Origin: an uncultured Gammaproteobacteria bacterium
GTDB taxonomy: Bacteria; Pseudomonadota; Gammaproteobacteria; Pseudomonadales; Pseudohongiellaceae
Direction of reading: 5' to 3'
Assembly: GCA_913031035.1 (NCBI GenBank)
Contig: CAJWGN010000019.1
Location: 1 to 37,050, forward strand
Length of the DNA: 37,050 nucleotides
The position numbers and the translations under genes were made by a program. Under the pieces are notes generated by a model. That model searched no databases. It had not been told where the DNA came from and saw only the letters and a program-made list of their open reading frames with translations. Of the stretch, positions 7,653 through 17,800 are shown piece after piece; position 1 is the stretch's first letter; each line of letters begins with the position of its first letter.

Positions 7653-9482
7653 TTGGAAAATCAAGAACCTGTAAATCCGATTCGAAAATTCCTATCGGTT
7701 TTTCAATACAGTGGCGTTGCCATTCGTATTGTGTGGAACACTAGCGCGTCATTAACTTTAGCAATGGCGGTTACGACCCTCGTGTCCGGTATTCTGCCCG
7801 CGGCGATAGCCTCGGTAGGTGGCATGTTCGTAGATGCCGTTTCGACAGCCTTTCAGGGTAACGGCCTGGCAGCTGAAGAAGCGCGCTCGGATGTTTTAAG
7901 GTTCGTGCTAATTGAAGCAGGGCTTGTGATTCTGATGACTGGGGCACAAAAAGTTAACGGTATCTGTCAATCCATTCTCCGAGTTCTGTTGGGCAATGAA
8001 ATAAATGTCATGATTTTGGAAAAAGCTCTGACTTTAGAGCTGGCCCATTTTGAGGACGCCGAATACTACGATAAATTGGTGAGAGCGAGGCGGGAAGCAT
8101 CCAGCAGGCCTCTTAGTTTGGTTGTTAAAACCTTCGATCTCCTGCGAGATACGATTGCCTTAATTACTATCGGTGTCTTTCTATTTCAATTTTCTCCCTA
8201 TGCAGTTCTATTGCTTGGACTTGCCGGTATCCCAGCTTTTCTTGTGGAGGCAAAGTTTTCAGGCGAAGTATTTAGGATTCAAAGACGACGGTCGGCTGAG
8301 CGCCGTATGCAGATTTATCTTGAGATGGTTCTTACGCGGGAAGACGGTGTGAAAGAGGTCAAGTTGCTGAAATTGGGCAAATTGTTTTTGGACCGCTATG
8401 TCGAAATATTTCGAAAGATATATAAAGAAGACCGCAATCTGGTCATCAGAAGAGGCGTGTGGGGTTATGTGTTGGGGTTGCTTGCCAGTGCGGCTTTCTA
8501 CTTCGCCTATGGCTGGGTAGGCTTTGCAGCGATCGCAGGTCTCATTTCCATTGGTCAAATGACGATGTATATCGCGCAATTTAGATTAGGCCAAAGTGCG
8601 GTAACTAACAGCCTCACTTCAATCAACGGCATGTATGAAGACAATTTATATCTCTCGAACTTGACCGAGTATTTAGACCACCAAGTTCCTGAGCAGAATG
8701 GGGAAGGAACCGAAGGCCCTGATCTGGAAGATGGAATTAGAATCGAAAATGTAAGCTTTTCTTATCCCGGTAGCGACGTCCCAGCACTGAAAAATGTTTC
8801 GATGCATATCAAACCCGGTGAGAGTTTGGCGATTGTGGGTGAAAATGGCAGTGGTAAAACGACGCTAATTAAATTGCTTACCAGATTGTATACGCCTACC
8901 GACGGCAATATCTATCTTGAAGGTATGGAGCTTGGAGACTGGGATATAGAAATCTTGAGGCAAAAGATAGGCGTGATATTTCAAGACTTCGCGCGTTACC
9001 AATTAATAGTTGGTGAAAATATAGGCATAGGGGATGTCGAGAATATTGAGGAAAGGGATCAGGTAGTGGATGCGGCCAAGAAAGGCATGGCCGACGTGTT
9101 TGTGAAAGACTTACCCCAGGGCTACGACACTCAGCTTGGAACTTGGTTTAAAGACGGCAAGGAACTGTCCGGTGGACAGTGGCAGAAAATAGCGTTGTCC
9201 CGCGCTTTTATGCGTAATCAGGCAGATGTACTTATTCTTGATGAACCAACGGCTGCTATTGATGCGAAAGCAGAAGCGGAAATATTTGCGCATTTCAAAG
9301 ACATTACGGCAAATAAGATTTCGATCATAATCTCTCATCGATTTTCTACCGTTCGTATGGCAGACCACATAATCGTACTAGAAAAATCAGAAATTATGGA
9401 AGAAGGTAGCCACGAAGAACTGCTGAAGGCAGATGGCCAGTATGCCACGCTTTTTAATTTGCAGGCACAAGGATACAAGTAG
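7653..9482 (+). CDS. ABC exporter, fused permease and ATPase
   Basis: Type IV-fold ABC exporter half-transporter of 609 aa that would work as a homodimer in the inner membrane. The N-terminal 330 residues hold the membrane helices, and the nucleotide-binding domain follows from about 360. Walker A GENGSGKT is at 396-403, signature LSGGQ at 505-509, Walker B ILDEP ending in D530-E531, and the switch histidine is H562. The start is TTG 7653, the first start in frame; its ribosome site is weak, and a downstream GTG would cut into the first hydrophobic region. The substrate is not indicated. The next gene, a LysE-type permease, begins one base after the stop, so the two are almost certainly co-transcribed and may export related amino-acid or peptide compounds. 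Confidence 0.9.
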   Translation: MENQEPVNPIRKFLSVFQYSGVAIRIVWNTSASLTLAMAVTTLVSGILPAAIASVGGMFVDAVSTAFQGNGLAAEEARSDVLRFVLIEAGLVILMTGAQKVNGICQSILRVLLGNEINVMILEKALTLELAHFEDAEYYDKLVRARREASSRPLSLVVKTFDLLRDTIALITIGVFLFQFSPYAVLLLGLAGIPAFLVEAKFSGEVFRIQRRRSAERRMQIYLEMVLTREDGVKEVKLLKLGKLFLDRYVEIFRKIYKEDRNLVIRRGVWGYVLGLLASAAFYFAYGWVGFAAIAGLISIGQMTMYIAQFRLGQSAVTNSLTSINGMYEDNLYLSNLTEYLDHQVPEQNGEGTEGPDLEDGIRIENVSFSYPGSDVPALKNVSMHIKPGESLAIVGENGSGKTTLIKLLTRLYTPTDGNIYLEGMELGDWDIEILRQKIGVIFQDFARYQLIVGENIGIGDVENIEERDQVVDAAKKGMADVFVKDLPQGYDTQLGTWFKDGKELSGGQWQKIALSRAFMRNQADVLILDEPTAAIDAKAEAEIFAHFKDITANKISIIISHRFSTVRMADHIIVLEKSEIMEEGSHEELLKADGQYATLFNLQAQGYK

Positions 9483-9483
9483 C

Positions 9484-10110
9484 GTGGATAGTCCTTTCCT
9501 GTACTTTGCAGTGGGTATGGCGGCGTGCATCATTGGCACCGTACCTTTTGGGCCTATCAATCTAACTGTCGTGAAAACAACGATAGACTATGACGCGCAG
9601 CGAGGCACGAAGGTGGCCCTTGCCGCTTCTTTTGTTGAAGTAGGCATGGCGCTAATTGCTATTTGTTTTGGCTTCGTCATTAGCGCCTTTCTAGAAACCA
9701 ATGCCATTTTAAAACTGATCATAGCAATCGTATTTATTGGTCTATCAATTGTTGTTTTTGCTCGCAAGACCGATCCAAAATTAAAAAGGCAAAAGAATGA
9801 TCAGCAGTCCTTTTTCAAGAAAGGACTTCTCATTGCCTCGGTCAATCCTCAGGTTGTTCCTTTTTGGATTTTTGCATTGACAGCTATCGATCAGACGTTC
9901 AACTTTAATTATTCTGGACTTTATCAAGTCGCATTTCTGGCGGGTATCTTTGTCGGAAAGTTTACAGCTTTGTATGTTTTCGTCATTGCCAGCGGCTATC
10001 TAAAAACCCATCTGCAAGAAAGTGGTCTGCTGGTAAACCGCCTTCTGGCTGTGATTCTGTTATTCATTGGGGTGACACAAGGCTGGACAGCAGTTACGGC
10101 ACTTGTTTAA
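9484..10110 (+). CDS. LysE/RhtB-type amino-acid exporter family protein
   Basis: Polytopic inner-membrane protein of 208 aa with about six hydrophobic segments. The N-terminal GTVPFGPINLTV segment matches the conserved PGP/FGPI region of LysE-type translocators, and SVNPQVVPFW matches the second conserved region. The open frame runs back to 9433 inside the ABC gene, but those 17 residues are polar and out of family. GTG 9484, one base after the ABC stop and preceded by AAGGA ten bases upstream, is chosen. Members export amino acids or related small compounds by proton antiport. Tight coupling with the ABC exporter suggests a shared export role, but the substrate cannot be read. Confidence 0.82.
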   Translation: MDSPFLYFAVGMAACIIGTVPFGPINLTVVKTTIDYDAQRGTKVALAASFVEVGMALIAICFGFVISAFLETNAILKLIIAIVFIGLSIVVFARKTDPKLKRQKNDQQSFFKKGLLIASVNPQVVPFWIFALTAIDQTFNFNYSGLYQVAFLAGIFVGKFTALYVFVIASGYLKTHLQESGLLVNRLLAVILLFIGVTQGWTAVTALV

Positions 10111-10149
10111 ATATTGCTTTATTTTTTAGCAAACTAGTGAGCCACAGCG

Positions 10150-10533
10150 ATGCAGAATAACAAAGAATATAAAAATAAAGACGATCTGCTAGTTAACCCC
10201 TCCCGCCGTAGCTCGGTGAGTATGGTGGCACTGAAAAAAGTGTTACGGTCCCGAACCCGCCTTTTGGTTTGTCTAGCGACGTTCCCAGTTTATGCTATCG
10301 GTATATGGTTGTTATTAAGTAGTGGCAGGAGTATTGAGGGCTTTATGTTGGTATATATGGGGCTTTGGTCTGCGTTTGCTTTTGATATGATTTATCGAAA
10401 GTGCCCCGCCTGCAACAAGCAATTTTTTGTGCGATCCATTCTTATGACCCTGCGCAGCAAAAAGTGCGTTCACTGCGGTTTGGATAAAGATGCCATTACT
10501 GCCAATAAAGAAAAGCTATCCCAGATTATCTGA
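10150..10533 (+). CDS. Small membrane protein with zinc-ribbon motif
   Basis: A 127-aa protein that I do not recognise as a named family. The N-terminus is hydrophilic and Lys-rich (1-36). Two membrane helices follow (about 38-56 and 64-81), then a CPAC...CVHC pair (C85, C88, C106, C109) that would bind zinc on the cytoplasmic or membrane face. It lies 39 bp after the LysE-type gene and is likely the third gene of that transcript. Its end is nine bases from the convergent ABC-2 permease gene, with no terminator between them. The ribosome site is weak. The zinc ribbon may mediate protein contacts. Confidence 0.65.
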   Translation: MQNNKEYKNKDDLLVNPSRRSSVSMVALKKVLRSRTRLLVCLATFPVYAIGIWLLLSSGRSIEGFMLVYMGLWSAFAFDMIYRKCPACNKQFFVRSILMTLRSKKCVHCGLDKDAITANKEKLSQII

Positions 10534-10542
10534 TCGGGTGAA

Positions 10543-12123
10543 TTATTTAGGCGATCTGAATAGCCTAAAGAGTTCTATTATTTTAGGCGGCTGGCCGGTT
10601 CTTAATACGCCATGTTTGAATATCTTACCCGACATCCAGAGTACCAATACAATGCTGGCGATCAGCATAATGGTTGTTCCTATTACGTCGACAAGCGGTG
10701 GATTCGCGGCAGCTCGGTTCATCATCACGTAAGGCGTGAACAGTGGGAACCAAGACATGATCCTTACTAAGGTATTGTTTGGATCTAAGACGATAAAAAA
10801 CATCGTGGCAAGCGGAACGACCTGAATCATAATCATTGGTGTCATCATCGCCTGAGCTTCTTTCAAAGTATTACATAGACTGCCAATGGCCAGAAATACG
10901 CCAGAGTAAAGCGCATAACCGGCAAAATAGTAAAAAACAAACCAAGGGATAAGGTCCGAGCTTAAAACAACTTCTAAGATTTGTGAAATAAGCTCAGTGT
11001 CAGAACTGTCGTACAAAGTGATGAATAAATAGAAAGACAAAAGCCATACCGCAATGGTGGTTAATCCTGCCAGCCCTATTCCTAGGAGCTTGCCCATCAT
11101 CAATTCACCGGCAGTCACCGATGCCAAAAGCACTTCGATAATGCGATTGGATTTTTCCTCGATGGTGTTTGATAACAGATACTGGACATTTTGCATGAGT
11201 GATATGAACATCAAATAGACAAAACCGATCGGCGCAAACTGGCGGAATGTATCCGCCATGCTAACTGCCTCTTCACCTAATGCCGCGGAAGGATCTAGCT
11301 GGTTGAGTGGCATTCGGGTTCGTTGAACATTTCGCACCAACTCTGTGTTGAGCTCTAGCTTCTCGTATTCCTGTTTACGAATTTCAGCATTGATACTGTT
11401 AGCTATAGCTTCGGGCAGTCTTGAATCGGTAAGGTTACTGGCCCAATACTGGATACCCGCACTAGGGTTGGGTGCTTGGGGTGTTGCGCCAGGCCGATTA
11501 ATGAACTCGTCAACGTTTTTGGGGATCAGAATGAGCGCAAACAAGGGGCCTGAATTGTCATCAGAGCCGATTGATTTTTGCCCTGTCAAATAGGGACGCA
11601 AAGCTTTTACGATATCAGCGGGTGGCGCCGATATGTCGACTTCGTCAGGTAGGTCTGCAAGAAAGAACTGGTTTTCAGGTTGCTCGAACGCAGGCGAATT
11701 CGGTTTAAGGTAAGGGGTCGCCATGACAAGCGCAAAGTCTAACCCGCCATTGCTGAGCCAGTCATCTAACGCGGCGACTTGGTTAGCATCAACATCATCT
11801 ACAAGTTTATCTGCAGCGGTGGATGCATTTGCAGCGGTAAGTTCAAAATCATTCTCAATGCGGTTATCCAGCAGGTACTGAACAAATGTTTGCAGTACCC
11901 TTCTTTGGTGATTGCGCTCGATAGCCACATCTACTGCCTGCTCATATTTTCCTGACTGATCAATGAGTAAGTAATAACGCGTGGGGGTAGCATCGCTGAG
12001 CACTGACTGTAAGAAATAAATACCAATGAATATTACGGGGAATATTAAGATGGTAATCCAAAAGCCTTTGGTGCGGACATTCTCTAGGTATTCCCTAGAC
12101 GCTATCAGCCATATCATTCTCAT
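10543..12123 (-). CDS. ABC-2 type permease, NatB-like
   Basis: Inner-membrane permease of 526 aa. The start segment WLIASREYLENVRTKGFW leads into the first helix (about 22-42), a feature shared by NatB/YhaP-like permeases. A large extracytoplasmic domain (about 43-295) is followed by five or six helices. It starts at ATG 12123, overlapping the stop of the ATPase gene by ATGA, so translation is coupled. The pair resembles NatAB-type sodium or drug efflux systems, but the substrate is not proven by sequence. Confidence 0.85.
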   Translation of the reverse strand: MRMIWLIASREYLENVRTKGFWITILIFPVIFIGIYFLQSVLSDATPTRYYLLIDQSGKYEQAVDVAIERNHQRRVLQTFVQYLLDNRIENDFELTAANASTAADKLVDDVDANQVAALDDWLSNGGLDFALVMATPYLKPNSPAFEQPENQFFLADLPDEVDISAPPADIVKALRPYLTGQKSIGSDDNSGPLFALILIPKNVDEFINRPGATPQAPNPSAGIQYWASNLTDSRLPEAIANSINAEIRKQEYEKLELNTELVRNVQRTRMPLNQLDPSAALGEEAVSMADTFRQFAPIGFVYLMFISLMQNVQYLLSNTIEEKSNRIIEVLLASVTAGELMMGKLLGIGLAGLTTIAVWLLSFYLFITLYDSSDTELISQILEVVLSSDLIPWFVFYYFAGYALYSGVFLAIGSLCNTLKEAQAMMTPMIMIQVVPLATMFFIVLDPNNTLVRIMSWFPLFTPYVMMNRAAANPPLVDVIGTTIMLIASIVLVLWMSGKIFKHGVLRTGQPPKIIELFRLFRSPK

Positions 12124-13055
12124 CTGAACTGATGCTCCCTTGCGTCGTCGCCAACCAAGTGGACAAAAACATCATGCAGGCTGGGTTCGGTAAATTCAAA
12201 CCGGCTAAGCCCGAGATTTTTTTCAGCACAGAATCGTAATATCTCTTGTGGGTCAAAAGAATCAGAAATACCGAGCTGCCATTCGTCGGAAAAATCACTA
12301 TCAGTTCCGCTAATGCTAGCGATTCCTGGCAATTGTCTAAGCAGATTGATATCGTTTTTTGTTGCCACAATCACGCGCCTTGATACGGTTGCCTTTGCTT
12401 CTTTAATCGTGCCATCAAAAACTTTTTTACCTTTGGTTATAAGCAAAATGTGATCGCATAAACGCTCGGCATGCTGCATAACATGCGTGGAAAAAATAAC
12501 AGTCTGTCCGTTGCTTGCCATGTCGTTAATCAATTCTTCAAGAACCGACTGATTGATGGGGTCCAGTCCGGAAAACGGCTCATCTAAAATGACCAGCTCA
12601 GGTTCGTGGGCGACTGCTGACAAAACCTGTACCTTTTGCCCCATTCCCTTAGAGAGCGCCTCGACTTTTGACTCGGCGAAATCCTTCAGCCCATATTTTT
12701 CTAATAAGCTAAATGCTCGATCCCTAGCCTGTTTTTTTTGCATACCTTTCAGCATGGCAAAATATTGAATAACGGCCCAGACTTTCATTTTCTTATAGAG
12801 GCCTTTCTCTTCGGGCAGATAACCAATGCGGTTGCGGACATCCAATGCGGAAGGACTGCCGAGAATTGAAATAGTGCCGCTAGTGGGCTTAACAATTTCA
12901 AGGATCATGCGAATAGTGGTGGTCTTGCCAGCACCATTAGGGCCTAGGAATCCATAAATAGAACCCTTCGGTATATTCAAACTAATACCATCAACAGCAG
13001 TAAAATCGCCATAGGTTTTTACTACGTTCTCAAGTTTAAGAACTGAATCTGGCAT
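12120..13055 (-). CDS. ABC transporter ATP-binding protein, NatA-like
   Basis: Cytoplasmic ATPase of 311 aa that energises the ABC-2 permease encoded next. Walker A GPNGAGKT is at 38-45, the signature is LSKGMGQ at 134-140 (the variant seen in NatA/CcmA-like ATPases), Walker B is VILDEP with D158-E159, and the switch histidine is H191. A C-terminal regulatory extension of about 95 residues ends in SLHDVFVHLVG, the common tail of this subfamily. ATG 13055 begins MPDSVLKLENVVKTYG, the expected N-terminus. The stop overlaps the permease start by four bases. The promoter presumably lies in 13056-13355 but I see no strong consensus. Confidence 0.9.
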   Translation of the reverse strand: MPDSVLKLENVVKTYGDFTAVDGISLNIPKGSIYGFLGPNGAGKTTTIRMILEIVKPTSGTISILGSPSALDVRNRIGYLPEEKGLYKKMKVWAVIQYFAMLKGMQKKQARDRAFSLLEKYGLKDFAESKVEALSKGMGQKVQVLSAVAHEPELVILDEPFSGLDPINQSVLEELINDMASNGQTVIFSTHVMQHAERLCDHILLITKGKKVFDGTIKEAKATVSRRVIVATKNDINLLRQLPGIASISGTDSDFSDEWQLGISDSFDPQEILRFCAEKNLGLSRFEFTEPSLHDVFVHLVGDDAREHQFR

Positions 13056-13355
13056 AAAGGGCTTCGTTGGCTGAGTTGGTTACAGATAGAGTATGTCAGA
13101 AAGCTCACTCGCTTAGGAAGTGTTTGCTAAAGAGAACATTCAGAAGAATATTTAGAGACAAGATAATTGCAACAGTCAGGCGAACATGTAACGAAGCAGA
13201 GATCGCATAAAGCGCGCGGCTAGCTTGTTTCAGTGGCTTGGTGAATGCCTGCGCTGGCTCTGTGCAAGCACTCGCTCAAAAGTGACGCCACAGTAAATAG
13301 AGGATTAACGCAGGGTAGGCACAGACTTTTAATCTGCACTGTACCCTGTCTGTTG
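13056..13355. other. Intergenic region between gltD end and the NatA-like gene
   Basis: About 300 bp without a credible ORF. It holds the gltD-side hairpin (13311-13348) and the upstream region of the NatA-like gene. A weak sigma-70-like pair on the minus strand (TTGCAA, 16 bases, TATTCT, near 13145-13175) is possible but unproven. Nothing else is seen. Confidence 0.4.
13311..13348 (-). terminator. Probable gltBD terminator hairpin
   Basis: CAGGGTA (13311-13317) pairs with TACCCTG (13342-13348), with an inner CAGA/TCTG stem. It starts eight bases after the gltD stop. No U-tract follows on the minus strand, so it may act as a 3'-end stabiliser rather than a full intrinsic terminator. Confidence 0.4.
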
Positions 13356-14795
13356 TTACTGAGAGTCCAGGTAGTTGTCTATTTCTTCAGCCACTAAGCG
13401 GCCCTCGTCAATGGCTCTAACCACTAAGGATTGGCCCCTGCGGCAGTCTCCAGCGGCAAATACTTTGGCGGTAGAGGTTTGGAATTTTTTATATTCTGCT
13501 TTGTAGTTCGAGCGACCATCCAATTCTAATTCCAAAGCTTCACTGACGTAATGCTCAGGGCCTAAAAATCCCATCGACAGAAGAATAAGGTCAGCTTCCC
13601 AGAACTTAACGCTGCCAGGGACTTCTTTAAAGTTTTGGTCTACCTCGACCGTATTGATGCCAAGTAGTCCGCCGTCTTCGTCTCTAACAAACTCTTTGCC
13701 CGATACTGAATAAGCTCGCGGATCGCGGCCAAATCTCTTTGCGGCTTCTTCGTGACCATAGCCGATTCTGTGAATTTTGGGCCATAACGGCCAAGGGTTA
13801 TCGTCTGCGCGATCAACCGGTGGTTTTGGCATGATTTCAAAATTAACCAGGGACTCGCAGCCGTGTCGAAGTGATGTTCCGATGCAGTCGGTTCCCGTAT
13901 CACCCCCGCCGATGACGATGACCTTTTTGCCCTTGGCAGAGAGGTACTCGCCGTTGTTTAATTGAGAGTCGAGCAGGCTTTTGGTGTTGCGCCAGAGAAA
14001 ATCCATCGCAAAGTGAACGCCGTCACCCGTGCGGTTGGGTATGTTTAGATCTCGTGGAGTGGTGGCGCCTGTTGCTAATAGCAGGGCGTCAGTTTGCTCC
14101 AACAAATCACTCACTAATATTCCCTTTTCGCCGGTCCCGCCAATATCGGCATTGACCACAAATTTGACGCCTTCTTCTTTAAGTAAATCAACTCGTCGAT
14201 CGACAACGTTTTTCTCAAGCTTCATGTTGGGAATGCCGTACATCAACAAGCCGCCAATTCGGTCATCTCTTTCATACACGGTGACATCATGGCCAGATAG
14301 GTTTAGCTGAGCCGCGGCTGCTAAACCGGCAGGGCCAGATCCCACCACAGCAACTTTTTTCCCTGTGCGGTGCAGCGGCGGATTCGCGACCACCCAGCCC
14401 TCTTCAAAGCCTTTGTCAACAATCGCGCATTCTATGTTTTTAATGGCGACTGGAGACTCATTAATACCGAGCACACACGATCCCTCGCAGGGGGCCGGGC
14501 AAACTCTTCCAGTAAACTCCGGAAAGTTGTTGGTCTTATGTAATCTCTCTAAAGCTTCCTTCCAGCGGTTGTTATAAACCAAATCATTCCATTCGGGAAT
14601 TAGGTTATAAACCGGGCAGCCTTGTTCTGACTGGCAAAATGGAACGCCGCAGTCCATACATCTGGCACCTTGATCGGCCAGGTGTTCTTCATCGTGGTCC
14701 GTATAAATCTCTTTAAAGTCTATGATTCGCTGAGTTGCATCACGATAGGGTGCAGTTTCACGCTCAAATTCCTTAAATCCAGTCGGCTTTCCCAT
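13356..14795 (-). CDS. gltD: Glutamate synthase (NADPH) small subunit
   Basis: Beta subunit of NADPH glutamate synthase, which passes electrons from NADPH through FAD and 4Fe-4S clusters to the large subunit for making two glutamates from glutamine and 2-oxoglutarate. The N-terminal ferredoxin-like domain has two Cys groups (C46, C49, C54, C60 and C99, C103, C107). The FAD Rossmann motif GSGPAG is at 152-157 and the NADPH motif GGGDTG at 296-301. Length 479 aa is normal. ATG 14795 has AGGGAT seven bases upstream. It follows gltB by 43 bp on the same strand and is clearly co-transcribed with it. Confidence 0.97.
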   Translation of the reverse strand: MGKPTGFKEFERETAPYRDATQRIIDFKEIYTDHDEEHLADQGARCMDCGVPFCQSEQGCPVYNLIPEWNDLVYNNRWKEALERLHKTNNFPEFTGRVCPAPCEGSCVLGINESPVAIKNIECAIVDKGFEEGWVVANPPLHRTGKKVAVVGSGPAGLAAAAQLNLSGHDVTVYERDDRIGGLLMYGIPNMKLEKNVVDRRVDLLKEEGVKFVVNADIGGTGEKGILVSDLLEQTDALLLATGATTPRDLNIPNRTGDGVHFAMDFLWRNTKSLLDSQLNNGEYLSAKGKKVIVIGGGDTGTDCIGTSLRHGCESLVNFEIMPKPPVDRADDNPWPLWPKIHRIGYGHEEAAKRFGRDPRAYSVSGKEFVRDEDGGLLGINTVEVDQNFKEVPGSVKFWEADLILLSMGFLGPEHYVSEALELELDGRSNYKAEYKKFQTSTAKVFAAGDCRRGQSLVVRAIDEGRLVAEEIDNYLDSQ

Positions 14796-14838
14796 TTCTA
14801 TCCCTAATTCTTTTTATCAATAAACGAGCACTCAACCA

Positions 14839-17800
14839 TCAGGCTGCGGAAACTGCTGCTGCTCGCTCTTCAAGTACGCGTTTGTAATCTGTTGGCATCA
14901 CTTTCACAAACTGCCGAAGTGACTGCTCCCAATTTTCCAAAATAGATTTCGCTACCGGTGACTCGGTATAGTCGGCATGATTCTGAATTAATGCTTTAAG
15001 TTCTAGGATGTCGCTCGCCGCAGTGACGCTGTCCAGATCATAGGTTTCCATATTGCACTGTGGTGGTAATGCATTTTCTGGATCCCATATGTAGGCTATG
15101 CCGCCGCTCATTCCTGCACCAAAATTGCGCCCAGTCTTACCAAGAACAACGACACGACCACCGGTCATGTACTCGCAGCCGTGGTCACCAATTCCTTCAA
15201 TCACCGCTGATGCGCCGCTGTTTCTAACAGCAAATCTTTCCGCGCCGATGCCGCGAAAATAAGCTTCTCCGCTGGTGGCTCCATAAAGATTTACATTGCC
15301 GGCTATGACATTCTCTTCAGCTTTAAAAGTACTTTCCTTTGGTGGGTAAATAATAATTTTTCCACCAGAAAGGCCTTTGCCAACAAAGTCATTGGCATCG
15401 CCCTCAACTGTGAGAGTGATCCCCTTGGCTAACCATGCGCCTAGGCTTTGTCCTGCTGAGCCATTGAGCTTTATATTAATCGTGTCATCAGGAAGCATAT
15501 CCGCCTTCCAGCGTTTAGCGACCTCATTGGAAAGCATCGTTCCAACGACGCGATTAATATTGATAATTTCGTGCTCAATATAGACCTTTTCACCAGTCTC
15601 TAAAGCTGGTTTGGCAAGTCGAATAAGCTCGTTGTCCAAGGCTTTTTCTAGGCCATGGTCTTGATCTCGAGTTTTGTAGAATTCAGTCCCTTCATAGATT
15701 ACTTTTGCAGGTTCGAGCATAGGGCTTAGGTCCAGGCCTCCTGCTTTCCAATGATTAATGGCATCGTCAGTTTTCAGAAGGTCAACTCGACCAACCATCT
15801 CATTGACGGTGCGAACCCCTAGTTCGGCCATGATTCCTCTTAAGTCTTCTGCAACCATCCAAAGATAATTCACGATGTGTTCGGGCTTGCCTTTGAACTT
15901 TTTACGCAGTTCTGGGTCCTGTGTGGCGATTCCAACAGGGCAGGTATTCAAATGACACTTACGCATCATGATGCATCCGAGCGTAACGAGTGGCGCTGTG
16001 GCGAAACCAAATTCTTCAGCACCAAGCAAGGCCGCAACAGCGATATCACGCCCTGTTTTCAATTGCCCATCGGTTTGAAGTACGACCCGTGAACGCAAAT
16101 TATTCATCACCAGGGTCTGGTGTGTTTCTGCGACTCCCAACTCCCAGGGTAGGCCTGCGTGTTTAATAGAGGTGAGTGGTGATGCACCAGTGCCGCCATC
16201 ATGGCCGGCTATGACTAGGTGCTCTGCCTTCGCTTTAGTAACACCTGCGGCAACTGTTCCCACGCCTATCTCTGACACCAGCTTCACGCTAATGCGAGCC
16301 TCACGATTTGCATTCTTAAGGTCGTGAATCAGTTGAGCGATATCTTCAATAGAGTAAATATCATGATGCGGCGGTGGACTAATCAGTCCTACTCCAGGGG
16401 TGGAGTGACGAATACGTGCAATATTATCGTCAACTTTACCGCCGGGTAGTTCGCCGCCTTCTCCGGGCTTAGCGCCCTGAGAAATCTTAATCTGCAGTTC
16501 ATCGGCATTGGTCAGATACCAAGCGGTTACGCCAAACCTGCCGGACGCTACCTGCTTAATTGCCGAACGCTTTGAATCACCGTTCTCCAATGTTTTAAAT
16601 CGAGCAGGGTCTTCGCCACCTTCTCCAGTATTGGACTTCCCGCCCATCCTGTTCATAGCAATAGCCAGCGATTCATGGCTTTCCTGAGAGATAGAGCCGA
16701 AACTCATTGCGCCGGTAGCAAACCGTTTTACGATTTCGCTTGCCGATTCAACTTCATCTATACTGATAGGATCGTTTACTGTTTTATCAAATTTCAGCAA
16801 CCCGCGGAATGTGCAGCGGCGGGTGCTGTCGTCATTTGAATGTTTCGCAAACGCCGCATAAGCTTCAGGGCTGTTGGTTCTTGCGGCTATCTGTAAGCTG
16901 GAAATAGTATTCGGATTCCACATGTGGGAATCGCCACCGGAACGCCAATGGAAATCACCAGGGTTAGCCAGCACAGAAACTCTATCGCTGTCTTTCTCAG
17001 GGAAACCTATACGGTGTCTGCGTTTTGATTCTTCAATTAAAACGTCGAAGTTAACGCCTTGGACACGGCTTGCTGTGCCCACAAAGCAGGCTTTAATAAT
17101 TTCGTCGGCGAGCCCAACGGCTTCAAATATCTGAGCGCCCTTGTAAGACATTAAAGTTGAGATGCCCATCTTAGCCATCACTTTTAGCATGCCTTTCTTA
17201 ACACCTTTCTTATAAGCTGCGACAATACTGTCTTCGGTCTTATAAGCACCGCCTAACAAGCCTTCTTGATTCGCTTTCCATAATGCTTCAAACGCTAGAT
17301 AAGGGTTTATGGCATCAGCGCCATAGCCTGTAAGCAAGCAGTGATGGTGGACTTCTCTGGCTTCACCCGTTTCCAAAATTATGCCGATTTGAGTGCGCTG
17401 ATGACTGCCGATAAGATGATGATGAACGGCACCACAAGCAATCAATGTACTCAACGGAATGCGCTTGGCAGAGGTCGCTCGGTCAGAAAGGATGACAAAG
17501 GAAAAACCGTCTTCAATGGCTTCATCGGCCTCGATGCAAATTCTCTCTATCGCCTGACGATAGCCATCTGCTTCATCGGCATCGAAAGTGGTATCGATCA
17601 GTTTAGATTTCATGCCTTTGAAATCCATGGCTTTTATATCGGTCAGCTGCCCATTAGAAAGTATGGGGTGTTCGAGGCTTAAGCGTCGCGCCTGCTCTGG
17701 AAGCGTTGTGAGCAGATTGCCTTCTGGTCCGATAAAGCATTCCAGCGACATCACCACTTCTTCGCGTATGGAGTCGATGGCAGGGTTTGTGACTTGTGCG

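Noticed and set aside
7553-7744. 63-codon plus-strand frame before the ABC exporter
   Set aside because: It overlaps the exporter N-terminus in another frame, with no ribosome site or family resemblance.
9433-9483. N-terminal extension of the LysE-type protein
   Set aside because: It lies within the ABC coding sequence in another frame and encodes polar residues; GTG 9484 with an upstream AAGGA fits better.
13322-13336. CAGACTTTTAATCTG looks like a tRNA-Lys (UUU) anticodon arm
   Set aside because: No D-arm, T-arm (GTTCGA) or acceptor pairing can be found around it; it fits better as part of the hairpin after gltD.
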